Part shown: positions 1 to 8,040 of the stretch, one piece after another
Position numbering within the stretch: position 1 is the first letter of the stretch
Layout of the letters: every line of letters starts with the position of its first letter
The notes under the pieces: generated by a model
What the model saw: the letters and a program-made list of their open reading frames with translations, nothing else
Database searches by the model: none
What the model was told of the DNA's origin: nothing
Position numbers and translations under genes: made by a program
Source of the DNA: Oscillospiraceae bacterium
GTDB taxonomy: Bacteria > Bacillota > Clostridia > Oscillospirales > CAG-272
DNA length: 59,834 nucleotides
Direction: 5' to 3'
Assembly (NCBI GenBank): GCA_015064385.1
Contig: SVSI01000013.1
Location: forward strand, 1 to 59,834

Positions 1-108
1 TGCGATCAGATGGGGTGTTTCTGTTCTTTTATTAACATCGAACCGCTTCTTGAAGAATACAAATCTTCTTATTTTAGAGAAATGCTTCGAGATTGGGGTA
101 AATATTGA
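1..108 (+). CDS. C-terminal end of an unidentified protein (partial at window edge)
   Basis: An open frame runs in from the left edge and stops at a TGA at 106-108, giving 35 residues that end in MLRDWGKY. The residues look protein-like (alternating charged and aromatic, with LLEEYKSSYF), and a strong hairpin lies 64 bases after the stop, as expected at the end of a transcription unit. The fragment is too short to name a family, and the frame could still be chance. Confidence 0.4.
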   Translation, partial: CDQMGCFCSFINIEPLLEEYKSSYFREMLRDWGKY

Positions 109-172
109 TCATTTACGCACCTTTTTTTCGTTTTTCCCCCTGCTTAGACACCTTTTTACTCGTTTAAGGCAA

Positions 173-200
173 AAAAGCACTTGCAACCGCAAGTGCTTTT
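173..200 (+). terminator. Hairpin terminator after the left-edge gene
   Basis: A perfect 12-bp inverted repeat (aaaagcacttgc / gcaagtgctttt) with an AACC loop is flanked by A and T runs. It could end transcription in either direction and separates the left-edge gene from the promoter at 232-260. Confidence 0.75.
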
Positions 201-231
201 TCCTTTTCCTCTTCCGAAAACACATCATCTA

Positions 232-260
232 TTGACACGCGCGCGGGTTTATGATACAAT
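232..260 (+). promoter_or_regulatory. Sigma-A promoter for the beta-propeller gene
   Basis: TTGACA at 232-237, a 17-bp spacer and TACAAT at 255-260 with an extended TG just before it. The predicted start lies about 35 bases before the gene at 301, which is preceded by AAAGGAA. Confidence 0.75.
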
Positions 261-300
261 TTTACTATAATGTAATTTCAGAAAACAAAAGGAACTCGCT

Positions 301-1431
301 ATGATAGAATTTGAAAAACTTCCCTTTTTCGAGGAATATTTTGACGAAAAAACGGGTGTAAAAAGTTATATACTCACAAAAAAGCCCGCCGAGTTTATTC
401 AGAGCTTTTATTTCACAAATCAGTCGCTCTCGCGCGATCAGAAATATCTGTGGACTTACTGCTTCTATCCGCCGCTCCGTCATCGTTGCCTCGGCGTAGT
501 TTGTCTTGATGCCGAAAATCCTTTCGTGAAAGTGTTCAAGGAGGCGGTCTTCTGGGACGCCACTCCGCTCGTTGCCCCCGAGGGCGACAAGGTCTATTTC
601 GTCGGCTCTGAGCGTATCGGTCAGATCTGTACGATCGATACAGACGGCAATATTGAGGAGTTTGCAGTGCTCGATTCCTCGTACGTCGGCGAAAAGAAGA
701 TAACTCGCTTCGGCACGCATCTCACCCTATCGGCAGATGGTAAATATATGCTCGTTGACGCGATGTTTACAACCTACGGATTTATCGCTCTGCTCGATAT
801 GGAAACGAGAAAATTCAGCATCATAAACGAGTATCAGGGACTCTACAATCACGGACAGTTTTCCCCCGTACATCCGAAGCTTTTCCTCATTGATCAGGAT
901 AGCTGGTGCGATCCGATAACCGGAAAATATATTGCCTTTAAGAACAGAATCTGGCTCCACGACACAGACGCAACACGTTTCGAGCCGATCGTACAGCGCA
1001 GCTGGTTCGGACACGACGAAACGAAGTTCTGTCACGATTTCTGGTCGGGTAACGGAAAGGTCTGCACGGTCGATTTCAGACGCGGCGTATTCGAGATGGA
1101 CCTTGAAAATCGTGAGCTCATACACGTTTGGAACGAGCCGCTCTGCCACGCGCACTGCAACGCAGACGGAAGCTTGTGGGTAGCAGATCAGTCGCCGTAC
1201 GCCTGGGACAAGGTCCCCTGCCGCGTTATCTTCTTTAACCGCGCAAGCAAAAAAACAATTGATATTTTCTCGGCAATGCCAAAACCAACGTATCCGAGAG
1301 CATATTGGCACATCGACCCTCACCCGCAGTTTACCGAGGACGGAAAATATATCGTCAGCACCACCACCGTCAGAGGCACTCTTGACGTCGCCATCACGCC
1401 GGTCGACCAGCTCGTTGATATGACGAGGTGA
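301..1431 (+). CDS. Beta-propeller protein resembling oligogalacturonate lyase
   Basis: A 376-residue cytoplasmic protein without signal peptide, built of repeated DG(K/T)Y-type strands typical of seven-bladed propellers. The C-terminal half resembles the oligogalacturonate lyase family (Pectate_lyase22 type): FGHDETKFCHDFW near residue 236, CHAHCNADGSLW near 282 and WHIDPHPQF near 336. In known lyases, a glutamine and three histidines in this fold bind manganese. Here the last cluster reads HIDPHP, so one expected histidine may be an aspartate. It could degrade unsaturated uronate oligosaccharides, or be a non-enzymatic propeller. It is transcribed alone from a consensus promoter, and no pectin genes are adjacent. 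Family assignment is from motif memory; the substrate is not supported. Confidence 0.6.
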   Translation: MIEFEKLPFFEEYFDEKTGVKSYILTKKPAEFIQSFYFTNQSLSRDQKYLWTYCFYPPLRHRCLGVVCLDAENPFVKVFKEAVFWDATPLVAPEGDKVYFVGSERIGQICTIDTDGNIEEFAVLDSSYVGEKKITRFGTHLTLSADGKYMLVDAMFTTYGFIALLDMETRKFSIINEYQGLYNHGQFSPVHPKLFLIDQDSWCDPITGKYIAFKNRIWLHDTDATRFEPIVQRSWFGHDETKFCHDFWSGNGKVCTVDFRRGVFEMDLENRELIHVWNEPLCHAHCNADGSLWVADQSPYAWDKVPCRVIFFNRASKKTIDIFSAMPKPTYPRAYWHIDPHPQFTEDGKYIVSTTTVRGTLDVAITPVDQLVDMTR

Positions 1432-1523
1432 GTTTTGAGTGTACTTTGTACACTTTTCGACATATTATTGTCATTTTTTCTCTTATAATGGAGATATTTT
1501 TGTTTTTAATACGCCGATATCTA

Positions 1524-1552
1524 TTGCAAATCTGCTTACGTTATGATATAAT
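1524..1552 (+). promoter_or_regulatory. Promoter of the ATP-grasp / OCD / permease cassette
   Basis: TTGCAA at 1524-1529, a 17-bp spacer and TATAAT at 1547-1552 with an upstream TG. Another TATAAT at 1484-1489 lacks a good -35 box. Confidence 0.65.
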
Positions 1553-1594
1553 AAAATAATCTGTTGTGTCTTGTGGAAAGGATGCATATATAAC

Positions 1595-2884
1595 ATGTAC
1601 AACGAACTTAAAGGAAAAAAATTACTCATTCTCGCCGGAGGAGTAAATCTGATCTCGCTAGTGGAGCGTGCAAAACAGCTCGGCGTATATACGATAGTCA
1701 CAGATTATTACGGCATTGACGATTCTCCGGCAAAAAAATATGCAGATGAAAGCTGGCAAGTCAGCTGGAGTGATCTTGATACGCTGGAGAAACTTTGCCG
1801 CGAAAATCAAATAGACGGCATTACCACTGGCTATAGCGAAACTCCTGTAGGATGTTGCATAGAGCTGTGCAAGCGCCTTGGTCTTCCCTGCTACTGTACA
1901 AACGAGCAGCTTGAGCTGACCAAAGACAAGATTTTGTTCAAAACACAGTGCCGAAGAAACGCCGTTCCCGTCGTTAACGAGTATCCCTCTCCCGAAGAAG
2001 TTACTCATTTTCCGGTAATAGTAAAGCCGACCGACCGCGCGGGATCTATCGGTGTATCGGTTGCAACGGACCCGGAAAGTCTAAAGACAGCATACGACTA
2101 CGCAATGAAAATGTCATATTGCAAAAACGTCATAATAGAAGATTTCATTTATAACGGTTCAAAATTCGACGTCACGTATGCCGTGTGCTCGGGCAACATC
2201 TCTTTGCTTTCGACGTGCGACACCGTAAATGCAAAAGACAACGGTTTCGAGCGTGTGGTTCAAAGCGGTTGGCTGTTCCCTTCTAAATACAATTCGGAAT
2301 TCTTAAAAAAAGCAGATACGCCCATAAGAAACATGATAAAAGATCTTGGGATATTCGATGGGTACATATTCTTTTCCGGCTTCGCCATAGAAAACGGAGA
2401 TGATGTTGATTTTGTGTTTTTCGAAACCGGATTCCGTCTAAGCGGAGGCCACATGTACAACTATATGATCCGTCGCGGTGTGGTTAATTTGCTTGACATT
2501 TTTATATCGCACGCACTTACGGGCAATACACGCCTCGTTAAATTTGAAAAGGAAGAGCAAAATCTTCTTAAATACGCCGTTATAAACTATTACGCAACCT
2601 CCGGCACTATAACAAACATCTCGGGAGATGACAAGATACGTGCTTTACCTGACTACACTTTCAGTACACACCCGGCCGGAATCGGAAAGGTTTGCAACAC
2701 CGACCATGCCATACTTTCTAAAATACATATGTTTCATTTCTGTAATGAATCTCCGGACGCTCTGGCCGAAGACGTAGAATATGCCAACAGCGTATATTCA
2801 GTCACAGACGAAAACGGAAACGATATGGTTTATGACAGAATCGATCCCGAAATTATCAAGAATTGGTGGAACAGGAGCAAATGA
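1595..2884 (+). CDS. ATP-grasp carboxylate-amine ligase-like protein
   Basis: About 429 residues with the ATP-grasp order: an N-terminal pre-ATP-grasp domain (KLLILAGG at residue 8), the lysine strand and glycine-rich loop FPVIVKPTDRAGSIGV near 138-153, and the C-terminal metal-site strand FFETGFRLSGGH near 275. ATP-grasp enzymes join a carboxylate to an amine, thiol or similar group through an acyl phosphate. The canonical ExN metal pair of other members reads E-T-G here, which is a deviation. The ATG at 1595 is the first in-frame ATG; an AAAGGA lies about 12 bases upstream. The gene ends 1 base before the next, so the two are translationally linked. Relatives occur in capsule, peptide and cofactor pathways; the substrate is unknown. 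Confidence 0.75.
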   Translation: MYNELKGKKLLILAGGVNLISLVERAKQLGVYTIVTDYYGIDDSPAKKYADESWQVSWSDLDTLEKLCRENQIDGITTGYSETPVGCCIELCKRLGLPCYCTNEQLELTKDKILFKTQCRRNAVPVVNEYPSPEEVTHFPVIVKPTDRAGSIGVSVATDPESLKTAYDYAMKMSYCKNVIIEDFIYNGSKFDVTYAVCSGNISLLSTCDTVNAKDNGFERVVQSGWLFPSKYNSEFLKKADTPIRNMIKDLGIFDGYIFFSGFAIENGDDVDFVFFETGFRLSGGHMYNYMIRRGVVNLLDIFISHALTGNTRLVKFEKEEQNLLKYAVINYYATSGTITNISGDDKIRALPDYTFSTHPAGIGKVCNTDHAILSKIHMFHFCNESPDALAEDVEYANSVYSVTDENGNDMVYDRIDPEIIKNWWNRSK

Positions 2885-2885
2885 A

Positions 2886-4025
2886 ATGAACTCTAAAATC
2901 GACTTTTTATACCTGAACGAGCAGGATATGATCAAAGCTGGCGTTATGGATATGCCCGCTTGTATAAGCGCTATGGAAGATATGTTCAAGCTCTTATACA
3001 AAGGGGACTATCGAATGGGCGGAGAGGACGCTAACGAGCACGGGATAAGAGTTTCTTTCCCAAAAGAAACGGACATAGAAGGAATGCCCACTCACGCGCC
3101 CGACTACCGTTTTATGGCTATGCCCGCATATCTTGGTGGAAGATTCCACATGTTCGGAATAAAATCGTACGGCTCGCATCATACGAACAAGGAAAAAGGA
3201 CTGCCCAGATCGATACTTATGATGTCTCTTATGGATGTTGACACCGGCGCTCCTATTGCCTATATGTCGGCGAATCTCCTTAGCGCTATGCGTACCGCCG
3301 CCACTGCCGGCGTCGGAACGAAGCATTTGAGCCCCAAAAATCCTAAAGTGCTCGGCATTATCGGACCGGGAGTTATGTCAACTAACACTCTCGTGGCTAT
3401 AATGGAAACTCAACCGTCAATAGAAATTTTGAAGGTCAAGGGACGCGGAAAAAGCAGTCTCGACAAATTTATAAGCTACGCCAAAAAAACGTTCCCTTCC
3501 TTAAAGGAAATAATCCCTTGCGATACGATAGAGCAGACCTGCCGAGACAGCGACATAATTTACTACGGAACCACTAATGCCGCAAAGTTTGAAGACAACC
3601 CCAACATCGAGAAAGAATGGGTGAAAAAGGGCGCTTTGGTAATTAGCGCATCTTCCCTTTTAATAAGTACAGACTTTTTAGCCAGCGAGGACGTTAAAGT
3701 CGTGGCCGACAATTACAAAATGTATGAGGGTTGGGGACACGGACAACCGTATCCCACGCAAAAAACAGTATCAACGTTGCTTGGTATGGGATTTTACGAT
3801 GCAGTATGCGCAGGAAAGATAAACAAGAGCGACATTTTCGAACTGGGCGGCATACTTACGGGAGACCAACCCGGCAGAGAAAACGACGATCAGATCGTGG
3901 TTTATGCCGTTGGCGGTATGCCGATAGAGGACGTCGCGTGGGGATTTGATTGCTACAATAACGCACTCAAGCTTGGAATAGGAACAAAGCTTAACCTTTG
4001 GGAAACGCCGGAGCTTGCAAAATAA
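2886..4025 (+). CDS. Ornithine cyclodeaminase / mu-crystallin family protein (tyramine oxidase subunit B-like)
   Basis: A 379-residue Rossmann enzyme. Visible family marks are a substrate lysine in GIKSYGSHH near residue 92, the conserved arginine in SAMRTAATAG near 136 and the nucleotide loop GIIGPGVMS near 157. The family includes NAD-dependent ornithine cyclodeaminases, ketimine reductases and SbnB-type dehydrogenases. Long members like this one are often labelled ornithine cyclodeaminase or tyramine oxidase subunit B. The start at 2886 is set by AGGAG at 2872-2876; an upstream in-frame ATG would lie inside the ligase gene. It sits between an ATP-grasp ligase and an amino-acid permease, which points to an amino-acid-derived substrate. 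The precise reaction cannot be read from sequence. Confidence 0.8.
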   Translation: MNSKIDFLYLNEQDMIKAGVMDMPACISAMEDMFKLLYKGDYRMGGEDANEHGIRVSFPKETDIEGMPTHAPDYRFMAMPAYLGGRFHMFGIKSYGSHHTNKEKGLPRSILMMSLMDVDTGAPIAYMSANLLSAMRTAATAGVGTKHLSPKNPKVLGIIGPGVMSTNTLVAIMETQPSIEILKVKGRGKSSLDKFISYAKKTFPSLKEIIPCDTIEQTCRDSDIIYYGTTNAAKFEDNPNIEKEWVKKGALVISASSLLISTDFLASEDVKVVADNYKMYEGWGHGQPYPTQKTVSTLLGMGFYDAVCAGKINKSDIFELGGILTGDQPGRENDDQIVVYAVGGMPIEDVAWGFDCYNNALKLGIGTKLNLWETPELAK

Positions 4026-4052
4026 CAACACCTTAATTCAAGGAGTTTTTTC

Positions 4053-5465
4053 ATGTCAACTCAAAGAAAAAGTACCTTCAACAAAGTCCTAACCTCCGGC
4101 GACCTTCTGGTAACCGCATTCGGAGCCATGATAGGTTGGGGATGGGTAGTTTCATCCGGAGACTGGATACAAAGCGCAGGTGTTCTCGGTACGGTTATCG
4201 GCTTTTTGCTCGGTGGACTTATGATTTATTTCGTGGGTCTCGTTTACGCCGAGCTGACAACCGCAATGCCTCAGTGCGGAGGAGAACACGTTTTCAGCTA
4301 CCGCGCGTTTGGTCCGGCGGGATCTTTCGTCTGTACCTGGGCGATCATTTTGAGCTATGTCGGTGTAGTTTGCTTTGAAGCTTGCTCTCTGCCTACGGTA
4401 ATACAGTATATCTTTCCGAACTTTATGCAAGGTTATCTGTATTCCGTTGCCGGGTTTGATATTTACGCCACTTGGCTGATAGTCGCCGTTTTATGTGCTA
4501 TTTTGATAACCTACATAAACATAAAAGGTGTCAAAACTGCAGCTATAGTTCAGACTATTTTAACCGTAATAATCGGGGCTGCAGGAATAATACTCGTGGT
4601 CGCTTCGGCAACAAACGGATCATCGGACAACCTTCAGGGGCAGATCTTTATCGGAGATTCATCGGGAACACAGATAAAGAATATTTTATCTGTTGCCACG
4701 ATCGCTCCATTCTTCCTGTTCGGCTTTGACGTTATTCCGCAAGTCGCAGAGGAGATCAATGTTCCTCTTAAAAAGGTAGGCAGGATTCTTCTTCTTTCCA
4801 TAGCGCTTGCCGTTTCGTTCTACGCCCTCGTCGTTTTCGCCGTCGGTTACGCTATGACTCCCGCCGACATTATGGAAGCACAGTCGCACAGCGGACTCGT
4901 TCCCGCCGCAGCTATGAACAAGCTGTTCAACAGCGAAATTATGGCAAAGGTTATAATAATCGGCGGAATGTGCGGCATTATTACAAGCTGGAACTCTTTT
5001 CTTATAGGTGGAAGCCGTGCCATATTCGCCATGGCCGAAGCACGTATGATCCCGGCTTTTTTTGCCAAGCTTCACAAAAAGCACAAAACTCCCGTAAACG
5101 CCTTGATATTCGTCGGCGGACTTTCGGTGTTCGCTCCCTTCTGGGGAAGAGTTATGCTCGTTTGGATTTCAAACGCCGCAAGCTTCGCTTGCTGTATGGC
5201 ATACTTTATAATATCAATATCCTTCCTCATTTTAAGAAAAAAAGAGCCGGACTTAGATCGCCCGTACAAGATAAAGCACTACAAAACCGTAGGTACAATA
5301 GCCGCATTTTTGTGTAGCTTTATGGTTCTTATGTATTTGATTCCGGGAACGAGCTGTTCTCTTACCTTGCAGGAATGGATCATTACTCTTATTTGGGCAG
5401 CATTCGGTGCAATATTTGCAATATACGGCAAAATAAAGTACAAAAAGGATTTTTGCACTCTATAA
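4053..5465 (+). CDS. APC-superfamily amino-acid permease
   Basis: A 470-residue integral membrane protein with about 12 hydrophobic segments and the APC signature in TM1 (LVTAFGAMIGWGWVVSSG, residues 18-35), where helix unwinding binds the amino group. The TM3 region has MPQCGGEHVFSYRAFGP. AAGGAG lies 7 bases before the start, 27 bases after the preceding stop, so it belongs to the cassette. It probably moves the amino acid or amine used or made by the ligase and OCD-family enzyme. Direction, counter-ion and substrate are not determined. Confidence 0.88.
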   Translation: MSTQRKSTFNKVLTSGDLLVTAFGAMIGWGWVVSSGDWIQSAGVLGTVIGFLLGGLMIYFVGLVYAELTTAMPQCGGEHVFSYRAFGPAGSFVCTWAIILSYVGVVCFEACSLPTVIQYIFPNFMQGYLYSVAGFDIYATWLIVAVLCAILITYINIKGVKTAAIVQTILTVIIGAAGIILVVASATNGSSDNLQGQIFIGDSSGTQIKNILSVATIAPFFLFGFDVIPQVAEEINVPLKKVGRILLLSIALAVSFYALVVFAVGYAMTPADIMEAQSHSGLVPAAAMNKLFNSEIMAKVIIIGGMCGIITSWNSFLIGGSRAIFAMAEARMIPAFFAKLHKKHKTPVNALIFVGGLSVFAPFWGRVMLVWISNAASFACCMAYFIISISFLILRKKEPDLDRPYKIKHYKTVGTIAAFLCSFMVLMYLIPGTSCSLTLQEWIITLIWAAFGAIFAIYGKIKYKKDFCTL

Positions 5466-5471
5466 AACACA

Positions 5472-5494
5472 AAACCCCGACTATGTCGGGGTTT
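5472..5494. terminator. Bidirectional terminator between convergent genes
   Basis: A 10-bp stem (aaaccccgac / gtcggggttt) with a TAT loop and a T-rich tail on both strands. It lies between the stops of the permease and the convergent SulP gene. Confidence 0.9.
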
Positions 5495-5498
5495 GATT

Positions 5499-6773
5499 TT
5501 ATTTATTCACCTTTTCGCGTTTGCTTTTTATTTTATCAAGGGCGCGTTTCAAGAGAACGAGCACCATTGACACGGCAATAGCGACGACGAGGTCGAAGGC
5601 GACCGTCAAAACGAAGGTGAGAACGAGAATCATTATATCAAACGCCTTCTCTGTCTTGCAAAGATGGACGAACTCTCTCCACTCGCTCATATTGTAAGCC
5701 ACGATAAAGAGAACGGCGGCGATTATAGGCATCGGAATAAGCGAAGCGTACGGCATAAGCACCACGAGCACGAGAAGAAGAACTACCGCGTGGACGATTC
5801 CCGCTATCGGAGAGCGTCCGCCGTTTTTGACGTTTGCCGCAGTACGCGCTATTGCGCCGGTTGCGGGGATTCCGCCGAAAAGTCCCGAGCAGATATTTCC
5901 AACGCCCTGCGCGATAAGCTCGGTGTTTGAGTTGTGCTTATCGTCTATCATAGAGTCGGAAACGACGCAGGAAAGCAGCGATTCTATTCCCGCAAGAACG
6001 GCTATCGTGACTGCGTTCGGAAGAAGCGTTATTATCATTTCGCCGTCGATCTTCGGAAAAGCAAATTTCGGCAGAGAGCCGTTTATCTCGTAAAGATCTC
6101 CGATAGTGTTGACCTGTACGGGAAGAAGCGCGATGGCGAGCGAGCCGACAAGAACCGCAATAAGCGAGCCGGGGATCTTCTTTGACACGTACGGCCAGGC
6201 AATAAGGATTGCAAGCCCGAGCACACCGGTCAGAAGCGCCCAGATATTTACCGTGCCGAGCGACTTTGCTACTGCAACGATCTTTTCGCTCGTCTCCACG
6301 GCGTGAGTGCCTTCTGCAAAGGTGAGTCCGAGAAAATCCTTGATCTGCCCGACGAGTATCGTGACCGCGATTCCCGACGTAAATCCGACGGTTACCGTTT
6401 TAGGTATGTATTTTATGAGTGCGCCGACTCGGAGCAGTCCCATAATTATAAGAAGTATTCCCGCCATAACGGTAGCAACTGTCAGTCCCGCTATGCCGTG
6501 CTGCATAACGATGCCCGCGACGATCGTTGCAAATGCGGCGGTCGGTCCCGAAATATTAACACGGCTTCCGCCGAGCAGGGATATCACGAGTCCCGCAACT
6601 ATCGCTGTGTATATACCCTTTTCGGGTGACACGCCCGAGGCGATCGCAAGCGCTATCGAGAGCGGGAGTGCGATTATAGCAACGATAAGTCCCGCAACGA
6701 GATCGCTCGCAAACTGCTTTCCACTGTAATTTTTGAAGGTGTCGATGATCTTCGGTCTGAAAATCTTATTCAT
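5499..6773 (-). CDS. SulP/SLC26-family anion transporter lacking a STAS domain
   Basis: A 424-residue membrane protein with 10-14 hydrophobic segments and SulP marks: FASDLVAGLIVAIIALPLS near residue 22 and the substrate-site loop NISGPTAAFA near residue 73. SulP proteins exchange or co-transport sulfate, bicarbonate or dicarboxylates. Most are about 550 residues with a cytoplasmic C-terminal STAS domain. This one ends in a short basic tail (KIKSKREKVNK) right after the last helix, so STAS is absent. The stop is followed directly by a terminator, so this is a natural short form rather than a frameshift. Single-gene unit; ion specificity unknown. Confidence 0.87.
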   Translation of the reverse strand: MNKIFRPKIIDTFKNYSGKQFASDLVAGLIVAIIALPLSIALAIASGVSPEKGIYTAIVAGLVISLLGGSRVNISGPTAAFATIVAGIVMQHGIAGLTVATVMAGILLIIMGLLRVGALIKYIPKTVTVGFTSGIAVTILVGQIKDFLGLTFAEGTHAVETSEKIVAVAKSLGTVNIWALLTGVLGLAILIAWPYVSKKIPGSLIAVLVGSLAIALLPVQVNTIGDLYEINGSLPKFAFPKIDGEMIITLLPNAVTIAVLAGIESLLSCVVSDSMIDDKHNSNTELIAQGVGNICSGLFGGIPATGAIARTAANVKNGGRSPIAGIVHAVVLLLVLVVLMPYASLIPMPIIAAVLFIVAYNMSEWREFVHLCKTEKAFDIMILVLTFVLTVAFDLVVAIAVSMVLVLLKRALDKIKSKREKVNK

Positions 6774-6872
6774 TAAAACATCTCTTTTCTTAAAAAGTCC
6801 TTTGAAACGTATTGATTATACACCATTACCCTAAAAGTTTCAAGTGTTTTTGACGATTTATTTTGATAATAA

Positions 6873-6912
6873 AATAAGCACCCGAGCGTTTTTTGCATTT
6901 CGGGTGCTTATT
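6873..6912 (-). terminator. Terminator of the XRE regulator gene
   Basis: 13-bp arms (aataagcacccga / tcgggtgcttatt) around a 14-base loop, followed on the minus strand by TTTATT. The regulator stop codon TAA (6908-6910) lies inside the stem. Confidence 0.85.
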
Positions 6913-7108
6913 CTTTTTCAAATTTTATAATGTCGCTGACCTCGCAGTCAAGAACGTAGCAGAGCGCGTCAAGCGTCTTCGTGCTTATCGCTTCTCCTTT
7001 TTTCATTCGGTAGAATGTGTTGGCGGAAAATCCCTGCTTGAAAATAAGGTTGTATTCAGTCACTCCTTTTTTAAGCAGAGTTTCGTAAAACGGCTTGTAG
7101 CTTATCAT
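6908..7108 (-). CDS. Small XRE-family helix-turn-helix regulator
   Basis: A 66-residue protein consisting only of a Cro/cI-type DNA-binding domain (HTH_26 type): helix-turn-helix FKQGFSANTFYRMKKGEAIS near 23-42, then the usual TLDALCYVLDCEVSDII. Such single-domain proteins are small repressors. It starts after AGAGGTG. It faces away from the TPR gene. The shared intergenic region holds a consensus rightward promoter overlapped by repeated TTGAGTA half-sites, so it probably represses that promoter and perhaps its own. Confidence 0.88.
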   Translation of the reverse strand: MISYKPFYETLLKKGVTEYNLIFKQGFSANTFYRMKKGEAISTKTLDALCYVLDCEVSDIIKFEKE

Positions 7109-7135
7109 TTTATCACCTCTTTTTTAATTTTATCA

Positions 7136-7201
7136 TACTCAACCCCTTGACAATACTTAATATTTTGAGTATAATATCTATATATTCAATATTTTGAGTA
7201 T
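7136..7201 (+). promoter_or_regulatory. Consensus promoter with phased TTGAGTA operator array
   Basis: TTGACA at 7147-7152, 17 bp, TATAAT at 7170-7175: a near-perfect rightward sigma-A promoter. Three half-sites lie exactly 29 bp apart: tactcaa at 7136-7142 (inverted), ttgagta at 7165-7171 and ttgagta at 7194-7200. The last two sit in a repeated aatattttgagtat. They bracket the -35, overlap the -10 and follow the start site, as repressor operators do. The divergent XRE protein is the likely ligand. Confidence 0.7.
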
Positions 7202-7353
7202 TCTGTGCAGTATACACTACTAATGGTACTAACATATACTTAGGTGTCCGACTATCTATATGTTTTTATAATAAGTAACGGAGGTGTTATTATCATTCGC
7301 TTTACTAAAAATACAACTACGGGCAAAACAAATTAAAGCAAAGGAATAAAAAA

Positions 7354-7965
7354 ATGGAAGAAAACAAATTTTTAAAAGCAGCGCGAACTGCGAGAAAAGA
7401 AAACAATGTAGAAGATGCCAAAAGATATTACGAAATGGTAAAAATGGAAGATCCCAACAATGCCGAGGCAAAATTTTTCTATGAGATCTATCGTTTGTGG
7501 TCCGGTAAAAAGGGTGAGTGTTATAACAACTTTATATCATTGTGTCAAGTTGTTCCCACGTCAATCAGAATGCTTGCCGAATCAGAAATGTCCGGCTCGG
7601 AAAAAGTCGATGTTTTAACTGATATGTTTGAAGAAACAAAGGCTCTTCCCTTAAAAATAGAACGAATTCTTATGGAATTAAACAACGACGGTACTCACAC
7701 CATCCAGCTACGTTCCAGCGGAGAAAAAGGAATACTTATGTTTTATGAATTCGGCGATAGTATCGAAAAATATTTTTCCGGTAATGAAGATGCAACAAAG
7801 ATTTCAGTCGAAGCGTGGAAGGCTGGTGTGGCTCGCCAACAGCAGTTGTCACGCTTAGGAGTAGACAAGACTTTCCCTGAAAAGTACACAACAAAAATTC
7901 AAAAGCATGATCCTGCATATACCATGCCCAAAAAGGCAGGTTGCATCCAATTTTATACTCGATAA
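7354..7965 (+). CDS. TPR-like cytoplasmic protein of unknown function
   Basis: A 203-residue soluble protein with no membrane segment. The N-terminus (residues 4-45) looks like a tetratricopeptide unit: KAARTARKENNVEDAKRYY, then DPNNAEAKFFYEIYRLW. The remainder is helical with a possible GILMFYEFGDSIEKYF segment near 127. The start follows AAAGGAA by about 9 bases. The 5' leader from the promoter at 7147-7175 is about 170 nt, unusually long, and contains a second SD-like GGAGGTG at 7280. TPR units bind proteins; the partner is not evident. It is the apparent target of the divergent XRE regulator. Confidence 0.65.
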   Translation: MEENKFLKAARTARKENNVEDAKRYYEMVKMEDPNNAEAKFFYEIYRLWSGKKGECYNNFISLCQVVPTSIRMLAESEMSGSEKVDVLTDMFEETKALPLKIERILMELNNDGTHTIQLRSSGEKGILMFYEFGDSIEKYFSGNEDATKISVEAWKAGVARQQQLSRLGVDKTFPEKYTTKIQKHDPAYTMPKKAGCIQFYTR

Positions 7966-7974
7966 TTTAATTGC

Positions 7975-8018
7975 AAAAGACTTAAAGTATTATCTTTCGA
8001 AAGTACTTTGAGTCTTTT
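7975..8018 (+). terminator. Long hairpin after the TPR-like gene
   Basis: 15-bp arms (aaaagacttaaagta / tactttgagtctttt, one G-U pair) around a 14-base centre that can itself pair. There is only a short T run after it, so it may be partial or serve RNA processing between this gene and the YidD-like gene. Confidence 0.55.
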
Positions 8019-8040
8019 GATTATTAAAAAGAGGATGCAA

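Noticed and set aside
50..235. 61-codon plus-strand frame at the left edge
   Set aside because: It crosses the terminator hairpin at 173-200, is translated from T-rich DNA and has no SD.
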